Assembly (NCBI GenBank): GCA_030435675.1 | Contig: CM059622.1 | Location: 9,300,001-9,364,000 of the forward strand | Reading direction: 5' to 3' | Length of the DNA stretch: 64,000 nucleotides | Source of the DNA: Steinernema hermaphroditum | Lineage: Eukaryota > Nematoda > Chromadorea > Rhabditida > Steinernematidae | Notes under the pieces: generated by a model | Told to the model about the DNA's origin: nothing | Seen by the model: only the letters and a program-made list of their open reading frames with translations | The model's database searches: none | In this document: one piece after another, positions 26,320 to 36,697 of the stretch | Position numbering within the stretch: the stretch's first letter is position 1 | How the letters are laid out: each line of letters begins with the position of its first letter | Program-made: the position numbers and the translations under genes

Positions 26320-27883
26320 GGGCGCCATATCAACCTCGCTCCATTCCAAATACTCAAAGAATTCTTTTCGAAGAACGCCCCGGCCACCGAATTCTCTGCC
26401 TTGAACTCCCACCGCTCCGTTTTGCCACTTATTTGCACAAGATGAATATATAGAGCTTTATGTACTGAGGATCCAGTGAATGTTCGAACCGTGATAGAGA
26501 AGAAAATAAATACCGTACTCTCACCGAAACTGTTTCCGTGAGAGGAGCGCAACATTCCGAAAACCGTATCGTTCTGATCTTCAAAAGGATATCGCATTGT
26601 GTGGCGCGACTAAAGAAGAAATTGAGGACCTCTTCGATATACAAGATGACACAAAAGTTCTATAATGCTGATTTCAATTGTTCATTTTTTGTCATTTTGT
26701 GAATCGGTCGGGTCTTCTCTTTGTTATATTCGAATTCAGCATCTATTTCTACTTACTACCTCACTCTTAGATTTTTCGTAACTTTAGAACGCGGTTTTGA
26801 AAACGGTTCTCTTTAAAATGCATTTTTCGGTCACAGTGACCGTTTCGCACAGTGACCACAGTGACCAAAGATCCAAAAACGCAGAACCACGGCCAATACG
26901 TGAAAAGGGGCTCTTAGAAGACTGTGCAATTGGAAAGCAACCACTTTCCTGCTTCTGAAGTAATTTTGAGAGAGATTTATGAAACTGCAGAGAATTCACT
27001 GGGTTTTGTGCACAAAACAGTTAATAGCAAGTTCTCCCTCTGTCAAAAGCTGATTCTGAGAGGCGTTTTGTGAAAGAACACTTCGAAAACAGGCGGTGGA
27101 TGCTGGTGCAGAACCGGACACCTGCCCATGGAGCCAAAGGAGCAATGGGCTCCTGCCGGCAGCGGATCCCAGACTTCTAGACCATAGAAGATCGACCCTC
27201 GAACAGCCCCGATTTTAATCCCATGGATTTTGCGGTGTGAAGCATCTTGGAGAAGAAGGCCTGCCGACTTCGCCACGCAACAAGCGACTCTCCGTAAGCC
27301 GCTCTCCAGAAGGCATGGGACGAAATATCAATTATAAGTCTAGCGGCAACAGTGAAAAATTTTCCATAGCGTTTGGAAGCCAGAAAGTGGTCACTACGAA
27401 ATGAATCTATGATATCCCAAGTAGTTTTTGTTGCTCTTTCTTATGATATATGTTGTTTGTTTTACTTCGTTCACCGCTTCGACATATGATCGATTTTCGG
27501 TGTCACCCTGTATAGTTAATCACAATAGTATTGCGTTGATCCACAGGAAATGGCGGATTCTGTAAACATCCTTTAATGTCACAATATTTGCTATCATGAC
27601 CAAACCAATGGGTACGTTGCTCAGTACAGTTAATTCTCTCCTCACACTATATGATTGGCGACTTGTACATTACATTTCTCCTGATGTTGGAAGCCTATTC
27701 TGCCGTGATGACCATTTTTCTGGCACCTCGAGATGGCGAAATGCGAAATGATGTGCGGGCTTCTTATGATATTCATTGTGTGATGTACAACGACTGCCTT
27801 CAACGACTGCCTGGGTCTAGTCTACCGGATGCATTTATCGATGTATTGGTCATATATCAGTTTACGAGTTACGAGTTTATTTC
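26320..27883. other. Intergenic region downstream of the LIM gene
   Basis: AT-rich DNA with no gene recognised. A short tandem motif cagtgacc appears three times at 26832-26864. The tract at 27075-27310 looks like diverged repeat DNA. Confidence 0.45.
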
Positions 27884-28235
27884 GTGAGTCAAAAGCTTAC
27901 GCCTTGCACGACACCGAATAATCGACAAACAGAGGATGTCTCGTTACAGCCGTCTTCATCCCTGGAGCGGCGTGGATGTCGAACCGGTCGGAGACGGCGC
28001 GCATCACGGGGCATCTGGGACTCGACAATATTTCGGATCCGGCAGCCGAACATCCTCTTCGCGGGCGTTTGCGGCACAGTGGAGGCTTCTGAGCTAACAT
28101 CTGCTTCGAAGAGACGGTTCCTTGCTCCGAAAATTGTGTCTTCACCGGTGGTGGTGTCCTTGGAGCGTCGTCGACCTTCAGAGTGACTTCTCATGTAGCG
28201 GGATTCCTGGCGTCGGACATCTTGTTGTCATATAT
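27884..28235 (+). repeat. Dispersed repeat family R1, copy 1
   Basis: Shares ordered blocks with copies at 31740-32095 (inverted) and 33950-34237/37003-37160: ggggcatctggga, gcttctgagct and attcctggcgtcggacatct. It is the most diverged of the three. Function and superfamily unknown; no intact frame. Confidence 0.65.
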
Positions 28236-28966
28236 CAGAACATGAGCAAAGCGCAAAAATATGGCCTTGTCGGATCACCATGTTCTGTTAGCTCCAATGG
28301 TTCCAAATGGTTAAGTAACATAACAGATAATAGAGACATGTGGCAGGTAGCGATCACTCACAGCTACCATGCCCATAAATGACTCCACGAGGTCATTTGA
28401 ACTTTGAGGGAACAGAGGCCAAATGTCGAGAAAATGATCTCCACGACGATCCACAAAAAGTACGACTACCCGAGACCTCACATTTTCAAGAGAAGTGCTC
28501 TCGCTGACCTCCCTCTGTCCTACGACCCTTGATACGAATGAGTGGCGCTTTAGGCAGTTCCAGTTGGATGTTGAATTTGAGGAAACCGGTGAGCAACGAA
28601 AAGCAAGGGTAGGCTCGTGGTGCATACTTATCCTTCCTCTGTTATATGTTTAGTAGTGTTTTTTGTCGCCCAAAATCGATCCGTTTTGGGGGGCTTTTGT
28701 GCCGGGGGAGGGTTAATTTTATTGCACCGTGTTGCAATGGGTAGCATAATTATGGTGGTAAAAAATTTTTTCGCTCGTCGTGGGACCATCAGGGATAAAT
28801 GGGCTCTTTTTGCTGATGATTTATTTTTTGATACAGGAAGGTGGTGACGATGGGGGTAGGTTCATTCGAGAGGAGATGAAAAGTTATGCCGTAATGGGCA
28901 AAAACATATTCGGCGAAATTGCTAAATTGGGGGCAAACTGTAGAAAAAGTGCCAAAAATGGGTATC
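28236..28966. other. Repeat-derived gap left of the MULE-like relic
   Basis: No gene. The module ttgcaccgtgttgcaatggg at 28721 recurs in the same orientation at 31718, and the tcgtsgtgggacc-type motif near 28775 recurs at 31362, so these 3-kb-apart flanks are diverged direct repeats. Confidence 0.45.
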
Positions 28967-29199
28967 GGGAAAATTCCGCGGATGGGTAAATTCCGCGGAT
29001 GGTAAGTTCCGTGGAGTGGATAAATTCCGCGGACGAATTCACCGAAATTCTATTCTGGATTGTCTCCATTGTCGTGTTTCGGTCACGTTTCTCGACTGTT
29101 TTGATTGTGTTTTCAGATCAAACTCGATGAATCAAATTGTTAACTGGGGAATCTCGGAGAAGCAGCGCCGTATTGCACTCAACGATCTCCGATTACATT

Positions 29200-31114
29200 A
29201 AGGTGTTCGAGAATTTACGGGACGCTTCCACAAGGGGATGCAGGTTCCACTTCAGCCAAGCCATACGCAAGAAAGTGAAGTCTTTCTGCCACACTTAAGA
29301 ACAATCGGAATCTGGCCAACTTTGTGAAAGGAGTTTGTGGTAGCGTCTGTCTTCCCCGGGATTTGCAAGAAGAATACATTTTGCAAGATCCATCAACTTC
29401 AACAAGACCAAGAACTTTGGCAAGATGTGAAAGTATTGTATTGCTCACGAAACTCTTCCGAAATTCGGAAAGGTCCCGCCACGAAAAATTGGCGCGCCAT
29501 TTCCTGCCATCGGCAGGTTTACAATGGAAATTGGTGATTATCACAGTTTTCTCGCGAGCTGCGCGATTCGCTAGAATTTCTGAGCGTAACTTTGTTCAGC
29601 GTAACTTTCTGCATCGAATGAACCCGGGTTTGTATCGATCTGAGCGAAATCCACAGAGAAATAAGCTTTACATTAATTTGCCTTATCAACATCCCGGGTT
29701 CTGGCCCATTTCTGGCATAGGACAGGGAACTTTTAAGTGATTTACACAGAACAGCGAACCAGCAAGCATCAAACTATCAACAATAACATCAAGCAAGTAC
29801 AGTTAAGACGACTCAGAGCTCGACTCTGAGTATTCTCCACTTTTGGAATCCGATGGCCGATGATGCAAGCCAGCGAAAGAGGAACACCGTAGCTGCATGT
29901 GCTTCTCCTCTGCATATGTGCTTATGGTTGATAGTTTGATGCTTGCTGGTTCGCCGTTCTGTGTAAATCACTTAAAAGTTCCCTGTCCTATGCCAGAAAT
30001 GGGCCAAAACCCGGGATGTTGATAAGGCAAATTAATGTAAAGCTTATTTCTCTGTGGATTTCGCTCAGATCGATACAAACCCGGGTTCATCCGATGCAAA
30101 AAGTTACGCTGAACAAAGTTACGCTCAGAAATTCTAGCGAAATCGCGCAGTTCGCAAGAAAACTGTGATAATCACCAATTTCCATTGTAAACCTGCCGAA
30201 GGCGAGAAATGGCGCGCCAATTTTTCGTGGTGGGAGCTTTTGAAGAGTTTCGTGAGCAATACAATATGTGAGTTCGTTGGCTACATAACGTAAGCGCGTG
30301 TTAAATTACCTGATACAGACGGTCATTTCAGGTCGTACTGGATGCCTCTCATTCCATACATAAACTACGGACCAAGTTACAATGGGCCGACCACCACCAA
30401 CCACGTTGAAGGTTTCCATCGGCGTTTTCATGAGATTTTCGGATCATAGCACCCACCGCTTAACGTATTTCTCCACCAATTCCGTCTATTCGCCTTGGAA
30501 AACAACACGGAAGCGCAGCAGCTTCACGAAGGACACCGACTTATAGCGCGTCGTCGCAAAATAGATATCGACAAGAGCATCAAAGGAGGGCATGCTGCAA
30601 TGGCATTAGAAGCTCACTTAATGGATTCACCGTCTGCATCGTCTGTGGTAAGACTAATCGTGTATTTGTAAATCCGCTTGTTTAGTTTGTTGATAGGTTC
30701 TATCGCTATCAAGCTTATCTCGCTTTACCGAAGCGACGTTTGGAACAGATGCATGAAGGCGTTCTAGAGTTACATGGTTTCACTGACGAAAACGAACGTC
30801 ATATCCATTTTGAGAATGAAGCAGGTGATTCCGATGAGGACGAAGGCTTCAATGGGAGGGTTTTATCAAAACGACTTACATACGACACATTTTCAGAAGG
30901 ACCTTTAGAAGATGAAATCTTAAAGGCTGTCGCTGTCGACAGTGCTCCAGCTCCTGTACAGGTCAAACAGTCATCTTCGAGCATCGCGCCGTATCTGGAG
31001 GAGGCCGCTCTGAGCTGGAATATTTCCGTCAGCTCGTTCCCCGAGTTATTCATATCGCCTTCTGATCTGTTTTTCGATGCTGCAATTCCAGATGATTCGC
31101 TCTTTCATGGCTGA
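29200..31114 (+). pseudogene. MULE-type transposase pseudogene, split
   Basis: Fragments in order: FHFSQAIRKKV near 29270, then a stop at 29295; YINYGPSYNGPTTTNHVEG at 30355-30435 with a stop after EIFGS; FLHQFRLFALENNTEAQQLHEGHRL; donor at about 30648 (gtaaga). A final open exon of 125 codons from about 30740 is acidic (SDEDEGF) and ends at a TGA at 31112-31114. The 833-bp foldback interrupts the fragment order. I assign it to MULE transposases by the FHFSQ and TTTN-EGFH motifs only. Confidence 0.5.
29434..30266. mobile_element. Large foldback element
   Basis: Arms of about 345 bp (29434-29780 and 29920-30266) are near-perfect inverted copies, beginning tattgtattgctcacgaaac and ending in its complement, around a loop of about 140 bp. 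Both arms contain gcgcgccat and aacccgggtt landmarks. No transposase. A possible imperfect 9-bp flank duplication starts tgtga on each side. Confidence 0.75.
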
Positions 31115-31231
31115 CAACTTCCACTGTTTTCACTGTTACTTGATAAATCTCACTTCCACTGTTTAATTGCGAAATTTTTGAAGTTTATCTGATAATCCGC
31201 GGAATTTACCCACTCCGCGGAATTTTCCCAT

Positions 31232-31739
31232 AATCCAAAAAATGCATGTTTTACATTTTGGCCTTGGAAAACTTCAAAGTGGGGCATGATTTTTTCGGGA
31301 AGTGTTATGATCATGTTCAGCTTGGTTAGAAGTGCTAAAAAGTGAGGTCCAAATTTGTCGTGGTGGGAGCCTCAAGGGGTAGGGGCCTGTTTTTGGTGAC
31401 CGGTTATTTTCGCACGGTGAATGATGTGTTGGGGGGAGAGTAGGCTCATTCGATAGAGCTCAAAAAGTTGTCTCGAATGAGTGAAAAAAATATTTTTCAT
31501 TCAATTTTTAGCCTAAAATTGGCCAAAAGTGAAAAGCGACAGTTTTGGCGGGAAGGCTATTTTTCTTCCGTCGTTTGTTTGTTCCCGGCGAGCTTATACG
31601 CAAAAAATAGCCTGTCAACTGGGCACCAATCGTTACACCTTGAGATTGCGCATAAATGCACCCTCGCCGAGAAATTAATCATTCAAATTGTGACGGTATT
31701 GAGGGTAAATTTTTTTTTTGCACCGTGTTGCAATGGGTA
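31232..31739. other. Repeat-derived gap right of the MULE-like relic
   Basis: No gene. Carries the second copy of the tcgtggtgggagcctc and ttgcaccgtgttgcaatggg modules found at 28775 and 28721. Confidence 0.45.
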
Positions 31740-32095
31740 GCACTCTCACTCGTGTTGCGGTGGCGAGCGGTCGGTCCCTCCGGCCGCTCTCTGAGTGTCC
31801 GGTTGGCCAGATGGCAAACCTCGTGGCAGTTGTGACTGTTCCGGCTTCCAGAGGGAATTGGGACACCCGGAAGCCGTAGTCCCACCACTGCTGACAACAA
31901 GATGTCCGACGCCAGGAATCCAATGCCCGACGATGCGTGAGAAGTCATCCCAAAGGTCGCCGACGCTCTGAGGAACTGCGAAGACGCAACCAGGACCACG
32001 GACCATCAGATGCAAGCTCAGAAGCGCCCGCTCTGCCGCAAACGATATTCCGCTGCCTCAGCTGAAGATTTGCCGATTCCCAGATGCGTCAAAAA
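31740..32095 (-). repeat. Dispersed repeat family R1, copy 2 (uninterrupted)
   Basis: Inverted relative to the other copies. It preserves, without a break, the segment into which the LTR element inserted in copy 3 (ctttgggatgacttctcacg on the minus strand). It therefore serves as the empty-site reference. Confidence 0.8.
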
Positions 32096-32713
32096 AAAAG
32101 TCAAAGGTGACCGTATTTGGAGCAAAAGGAAGGTGGTCCCGCAACGATTTCCCTGATTTATCAGGAGATACGGTAATTTCGCCTGCATTTCACTGTTTTT
32201 CATGCAATTTCGGCGTGTTTTGCCATTTTTTACGTTTTTCGTTCTCTTTTGCTTCACTGTGCTCTTTGCGTCCACTTGCAAGGGAGGGAAAGAGCATGCC
32301 GGCCTAAGGCTTTTCAATCAACTTTGCATCCGCTATTACGTTTTCTGCCCTTGCGAACCGCTTCATTAATTAAAATCATCAAAAGCGGCAAACATCCTAC
32401 GGTAACCGTACCATCCTATCGTAACCGGACACCATTGAACAGTGACGAAATTATGCAGTTTTGACCAAATGTCATTGTTTAGTGACCTAATACTATTGTT
32501 CACTAACCAAATAGGAGATCGTAGTGACTAAAATATCCTCACCTCACACTAATGAACAGTGTAAAAACTGCTAAAAGATCTCACAAGGGAACCTTCCGAG
32601 GTGTCCGCCTCGGATCGAACTGAAAATTTATGCACAAGTAGGCCTTCATTAATGAACGTCAAGCCCAAAACGGCACCGGCTTATGCGCATACCAGGTCAT
32701 GTAAACACCCTCC
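32096..32713. other. AT-rich gap before the pogo-like relic
   Basis: No gene. Contains three taccgta/tacggta motifs (32170, 32398, 32405) and a diverged block of ttgttcagtgacc-type direct repeats (32435-32550). Confidence 0.45.
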
Positions 32714-33625
32714 TCAAGTTATGGTCAAACGACTATAGCGATGTTTGCCAACAAGTGTTTTGTGTGTGTATTGGGAAACTGTTGTGTAACAAGTATGTTC
32801 GATATCAACAAGATGCTTAACGCACAAGAATCGTTCACAATGAGCACAACGGAGAACAGGCATTTGGGAACACATACAATGCTGACCTTCGTCGAAATTG
32901 AAGCAAAAATGCTCTGGTGTTTCAAAAGGGGGAGGATGTTCGTCAATAAATCCAGCGTGGTGCCATGCGTACCGTATCATATTCCGGAATCGGTTGGCAC
33001 TTATCTGCATTGCTGTAATGTTGAGCAGTCGTGCCAAATTCTTTCGTACGTATACGATGTAGTCAGGCTTTTCACGCATCAGTAGCTCAATCAATCGGCG
33101 AAGAAACGCTTTGAACTGGCGATTGAAAAAGATGTCCAAGGGTTGCAGTTCTCCGGTCATCTTTTCGGGAATTGCCATGAATTCCACTTCTCGCCCGCTT
33201 TCTTCCATTGGTTTCTTATATTCTGTCCATGAATCGAGAAGTAGAACCGATTTCTTCCCTCCGTTGGGAATAAACACCCCATTCAGCCAGTCAATAAACA
33301 GCGCACTTGTCATCATTTCACATTTGGAGTGGACACATTTGAGATATTTAAATTCTGCCATTTCATAGGCAAACTTTTTCGGCGGCTTAGCTTCGCGAAA
33401 ACTAGCATTGGCAACTGAAGCTTGCCAGATGCAGTGATTGCAGGCTGGATTGTGAGCGAGTGAGTGGTGGAGCAAATGCGCTGCACGAGCGCCTCAACGT
33501 TCTTGATACCTTGGAAGATAAGAGTACGTCCCTCACGCAACTCGGATGGAGCGATAAAAGAAAATCCCTGCGATCCAGATCGGCAAGTACAGCATCCATA
33601 TCACGAAAGAGGAAACGACAGCGAC
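32714..33625 (-). pseudogene. Pogo/Tigger-like DDE transposase pseudogene
   Basis: The main frame (33475-32714) shows the DDE-1 pattern: KCEMMTSALFIDWLNGVF, then LLLDSWTEYKK with the second catalytic Asp, and MTGELQPLDIFFNRQFKAFLRR. It ends in a Cys/His zinc-binding tail (CSQMPVLRCAHCERFLCVKH). Upstream, EGRTLIFQGIKNVEALVQRI and SLTIQPAITASGKLQLPML lie in another frame (33540-33313), and the segment before it in a third. So at least two frame shifts break the gene. It belongs to the Tc1/mariner-pogo superfamily. Confidence 0.7.
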
Positions 33626-33949
33626 GAGGAGCACTGCGAGATACAACCAGACAAAAGTCATGATGTACCAGTTAAGATTGCTCGCCGTAAGCGAACAGCG
33701 CGCCGTGGTCTTATCGTGGCTCGCCTGCCACAGAACATTCATATAGGTCTACAGACAGAAAAAAGGCATACGATAGGCGATGGCCCGACGTGTAAGGGCA
33801 CATACCTCATGCGCACAGTAGATATGATGAGGGAATCCATCGTTGTGGTCGACTGTGTGGATAACGAAGACCGTCGGAGCGTGACCGAAATGATGTAGAA
33901 CATATCTTGGTGCCCAGAAGTAGTCCATATCACCAAACAAATAGGCGAC

Positions 33950-34237
33950 TTACGACTTTACGACTTTATTTCACGAATCAAAGGCATTATGCCCTGCGCG
34001 GCACCGAAAATAGACAAACAGTGGATGTCTGGCAGACGACTTCATCCCTGGTGCGGCGTAGATGTCGAACCGGTCGTAGACGGTGCACTTCACGGGGCAT
34101 CTGGGAATCGGCAAATCTTCAGCTGAGGCAGCGGAATATCGTTTGCGGTACAGCGGGCGCTTCTGAGCTTGCATCTGATGGTACGTGGTCCTGATTGCGT
34201 CTTCGCAGTTCCTCAGAGCATCGGCGACCTTTGGGAT
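33950..34237 (+). repeat. Dispersed repeat family R1, copy 3, left half
   Basis: Runs up to the 5' LTR; the right half resumes at 37003. It matches the minus strand of copy 2 closely (for example ggcagcggaatatcgtttgc). Confidence 0.8.
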
Positions 34238-34542
34238 TGTTGCGTGCTGACCACACGCATTGATTCTCTTGTTCAATGTTCGTCTGCGTCTCACCGCGAT
34301 TGGTCACCGTAGTTGTCTGCGTGTTGTCTATGCTGTCTAGGCTAGCGACCGCTCTCTGTCTCTTCCATTCATATCGCGCCAGCCTTATGTTTGTGTTGAC
34401 TAGCGCGTTCATGTGCTTACGTGTTCGCGCCTTTATTTGTTACGTGTTATTTGTACATAAAGGTTTAATTACCCAAGTTTGAGGTCTCCCACCAGGTAGA
34501 GCTCCTAGCTCCCTCAAACTATTGTTACGACAAGACGTAACA
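34238..34542 (+). repeat. 5' LTR
   Basis: Begins tgttgcgtgctgacc, ends cgacaagacgtaaca. The SL1 match is at 34462-34483, preceded by ttgtacataaa (a weak TATA- or poly(A)-like motif) and followed directly by GT. The right end holds a hairpin gttacg-acaaga-cgtaac. Confidence 0.93.
34462..34520 (+). promoter_or_regulatory. SL1 leader sequence with SL-RNA-like hairpin in the 5' LTR
   Basis: Bases 34462-34483 equal the 22-nt SL1 leader of nematodes (GGTTTAATTACCC...TTTGAG). The next bases are GT, as at the SL RNA donor. The end of SL1 (agtttgagg, 34476-34484) can pair with cctcaaact (34512-34520) as a 9-bp stem, with a smaller gagct/agctc stem inside. In true SL RNA the leader also folds back over its donor. 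No clear Sm site follows, so this is not an SL RNA gene. Confidence 0.85.
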
Positions 34543-34760
34543 AATTGGCGATCAGGATCTTCGAATTCTCGCGCTGAAGCCGGACGCCCCCGCCGCTGAA
34601 GCCCCGCTGCCACCGCCAATCGCTAACAAATTGGCGATCAGGAATTTCCGGACCCGCGCTTCCGCCTCCTGCCACCCGCCTGTTCGACGTCAACGCTCCC
34701 GACAGGCCGCGCCAAGTCGCCAACTCAACAAATTGGTGACCAGGACTTTTCACCGTTGCC
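34543..34760 (+). repeat. Primer-binding region with three similar modules
   Basis: Just after the 5' LTR, aacaaattggcgatcagga occurs, then again at about 34624, and as aacaaattggtgaccagga at 34727. The first TGG at the LTR edge is the likely primer-binding site; the tRNA cannot be named. Spacers are proline/cysteine-codon-like GC-rich tracts. Confidence 0.6.
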
Positions 34761-34930
34761 GAACCATCTGCACGGACGCCCCCGCTGCAGAATAAGCAAC
34801 AAGCCGCGATCCAAGAAACCAGCCGGTGTTAATTGCTCTGTGAAGAAGCTGTCTTGGTGACGATTCAAGAGCCTAAATCCTTGACAGTACAGACAATCTA
34901 ACCCAAGAGCCCTGGTGATCGCTCAACACG

Positions 34931-36520
34931 ATGGATCGCCTTTTCAATTTGCCGATTTTCGACCCCGATGTCGACGACTTCTCATTGTGGTTCCAAGCAG
35001 CCAAGAACCGCCTTATGCTCTTGCCCGCCGACACGCCGGAAAAGCAGAAAGCAGCGCTGCTCGTCTCCATGCTCAACATGACAGCATTTGGCCAACTCTG
35101 CACTCGCCTGCAAGCCAAGAACAAGGAACTCGATGAATGCTCGCTCGAAGACGTCAAGAACGAACTCACCGCCGCGTTTGAGAAAAAGAAGTTGCTGTTC
35201 ACTTACCGACGCGAATGCTGGTCCATGCAACAACCAGCGTACTCATCGCTCGATGACTGGTACAAGTCCGTCATGAAGGCCGTGCAACAGTTCGACTTCA
35301 AATCGTTCTCCGAAAAAGAATTGGCAGTGCTGATCTACGCCCAAGGTCTGCACAATCCGCAGCTGAAGGAACACCTTCTCCTGAAACTGGCCGCTCGCAA
35401 GCCAGATGAAGAAACTGACTTGGAAACCGTGCACCAAGAAGCACTCACGAAGACCCAAGTCCGCAGCGAAGTCAAGTCTCGACAAGACATCTTAGCCGTA
35501 AGAAGCCAGCATCGCCGCTCTACTCCTGCTCAGGAAGAACACTCTGCTTCTGAAGACGAAGACTATCCAACTCGTCGCCGTTCTCAGCAACGCCGTGTAC
35601 CACGCACGCCATGCTATGGTTGTGGAGAAATGCACTACCGCGACGACTGTCCGTTCTCCAATAAGACGTGCCCTGCATGCAACAAGATAGGACACAAGAC
35701 TGGATTCTGCAACTTCGCCAAGCCGAAGAAAGCTCCATTGGAAGTCAACCTCGTCTCTGCTCCCGCTTCAAGCACCATGAACTTCACCCGCATCTCAGTA
35801 CGCCGTGCTCACGACGCTCAATCAGCTGAGAAGACCATCAACATCAAGGTCGACACCGGTTCTGAAGTAACGATCATCAGCCATCGTACATGGTCCGCTC
35901 TCAAGAAGCCTCGCCTCAACCATGCGGCTCAAGCTATCGTCACCGCTGCCAAGCAGCCTCTCAAGCTTTTGGGATGGTTCAACGCTCAAGTTCACTGGAA
36001 AGGAACTTCTAGGACAACGAAGCTTTTCGTCTCTCCGTCCAACCTCCAGATCCTTGGCTATCCTACGTTCGAAGCCCTTGGAATGAACGCCAAGCCGTTC
36101 AAGGAAGTCTGCTGCTCAGCCAAGACCGATTCCTCCAAGCCGAAGACCGAACACCCACCTCGCAGCTCTGCAAGAACCAAGCCAAGATCGTCCGCTTCAA
36201 CTACCACAGCTGTTGCCCAACGGCCTGCTGCTTCCCGCGTTGCTCAACGTTCAACGAAGCCTCATTCGTTGGGGAAGGGAACCGTCAACGTGCTTTCGCT
36301 TGACGTTCAATTGAAGCCCACAAGCGTCTCCAGCTCCAAGAAGCCGAAGAAGACGCCACGCTCCATGTCTGGCTCTCTCTCTCTGCCGTCCGGAAGACCG
36401 CCGCGCTCTCCCGTGATGCCGCTCCACGCCAGCCGACCAGCTCTGGTCCCGACCAATCCGCTCCTGCGCTCAACAACGCCGAGGACAAGACCATCGAAGC
36501 TCTCGACCGCTCCAAGATGA
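34931..36520 (+). CDS. Gag-protease polyprotein of the LTR element
   Basis: 529 codons. Residues 1-190 form a helical Gag (DRLFNLPIFDPDVDDFSLWF onward). Two zinc knuckles follow (CYGCGEMHYRDDC and CPACNKIGHKTGFC, about residues 231-263). Next is a retroviral-type aspartic protease with the active-site loop VDTGSEVTIIS (about 311) and the LGYPTFEALG segment (about 375). After a Lys/Ser/Pro-rich linker the frame ends at TGA. Another frame, open to 36645, ends LAREELFWKRRAEAM and HWDVIRH, which looks like a separate polyprotein C-terminus joined out of frame by deletion. Gypsy-like Gag is my best guess for the clade. Confidence 0.85.
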   Translation: MDRLFNLPIFDPDVDDFSLWFQAAKNRLMLLPADTPEKQKAALLVSMLNMTAFGQLCTRLQAKNKELDECSLEDVKNELTAAFEKKKLLFTYRRECWSMQQPAYSSLDDWYKSVMKAVQQFDFKSFSEKELAVLIYAQGLHNPQLKEHLLLKLAARKPDEETDLETVHQEALTKTQVRSEVKSRQDILAVRSQHRRSTPAQEEHSASEDEDYPTRRRSQQRRVPRTPCYGCGEMHYRDDCPFSNKTCPACNKIGHKTGFCNFAKPKKAPLEVNLVSAPASSTMNFTRISVRRAHDAQSAEKTINIKVDTGSEVTIISHRTWSALKKPRLNHAAQAIVTAAKQPLKLLGWFNAQVHWKGTSRTTKLFVSPSNLQILGYPTFEALGMNAKPFKEVCCSAKTDSSKPKTEHPPRSSARTKPRSSASTTTAVAQRPAASRVAQRSTKPHSLGKGTVNVLSLDVQLKPTSVSSSKKPKKTPRSMSGSLSLPSGRPPRSPVMPLHASRPALVPTNPLLRSTTPRTRPSKLSTAPR

Positions 36521-36697
36521 CAAGCTCTGGATTAATCGCTCTCAGCCCCGAAGCTCTCGCCCGCGAAGAACTCTTCTGGAAACGCCGAGCCGAAGCGATG
36601 CGACACGCCAAGCTTCCAGAACACTGGGATGTCATCCGCCATTGATATGCATACTTATTCTTGTATTCGTGTCTTTCTTTCCTCTTGCGTTGGGAGG

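Larger units (their letters stand above)
28960..31231. mobile_element. MULE-like DNA transposon relic with inverted termini
   Basis: Left end (28960-29003) and right end (31195-31232) are inverted copies of gggaaaattccgcgga followed by gggtaaattccgcgga. Between them lies a broken transposase. The left fragment shows TRGCRFHFSQAIRKKV (29230-29300). The right fragment shows GPTTTNHVEGFHRRF (30380-30435), the NN-x-EG-x-H motif of MULE-type transposases, then a spliced tail. Stops and frame shifts show it is dead. A foldback element sits between the halves. Confidence 0.55.

Noticed and set aside
34462..34520. An SL1 RNA gene
   Set aside because: The leader matches, but the following bases do not match SL1 RNA, no Sm site (AATTTTTGG-type) follows, and the sequence lies in an LTR present twice.
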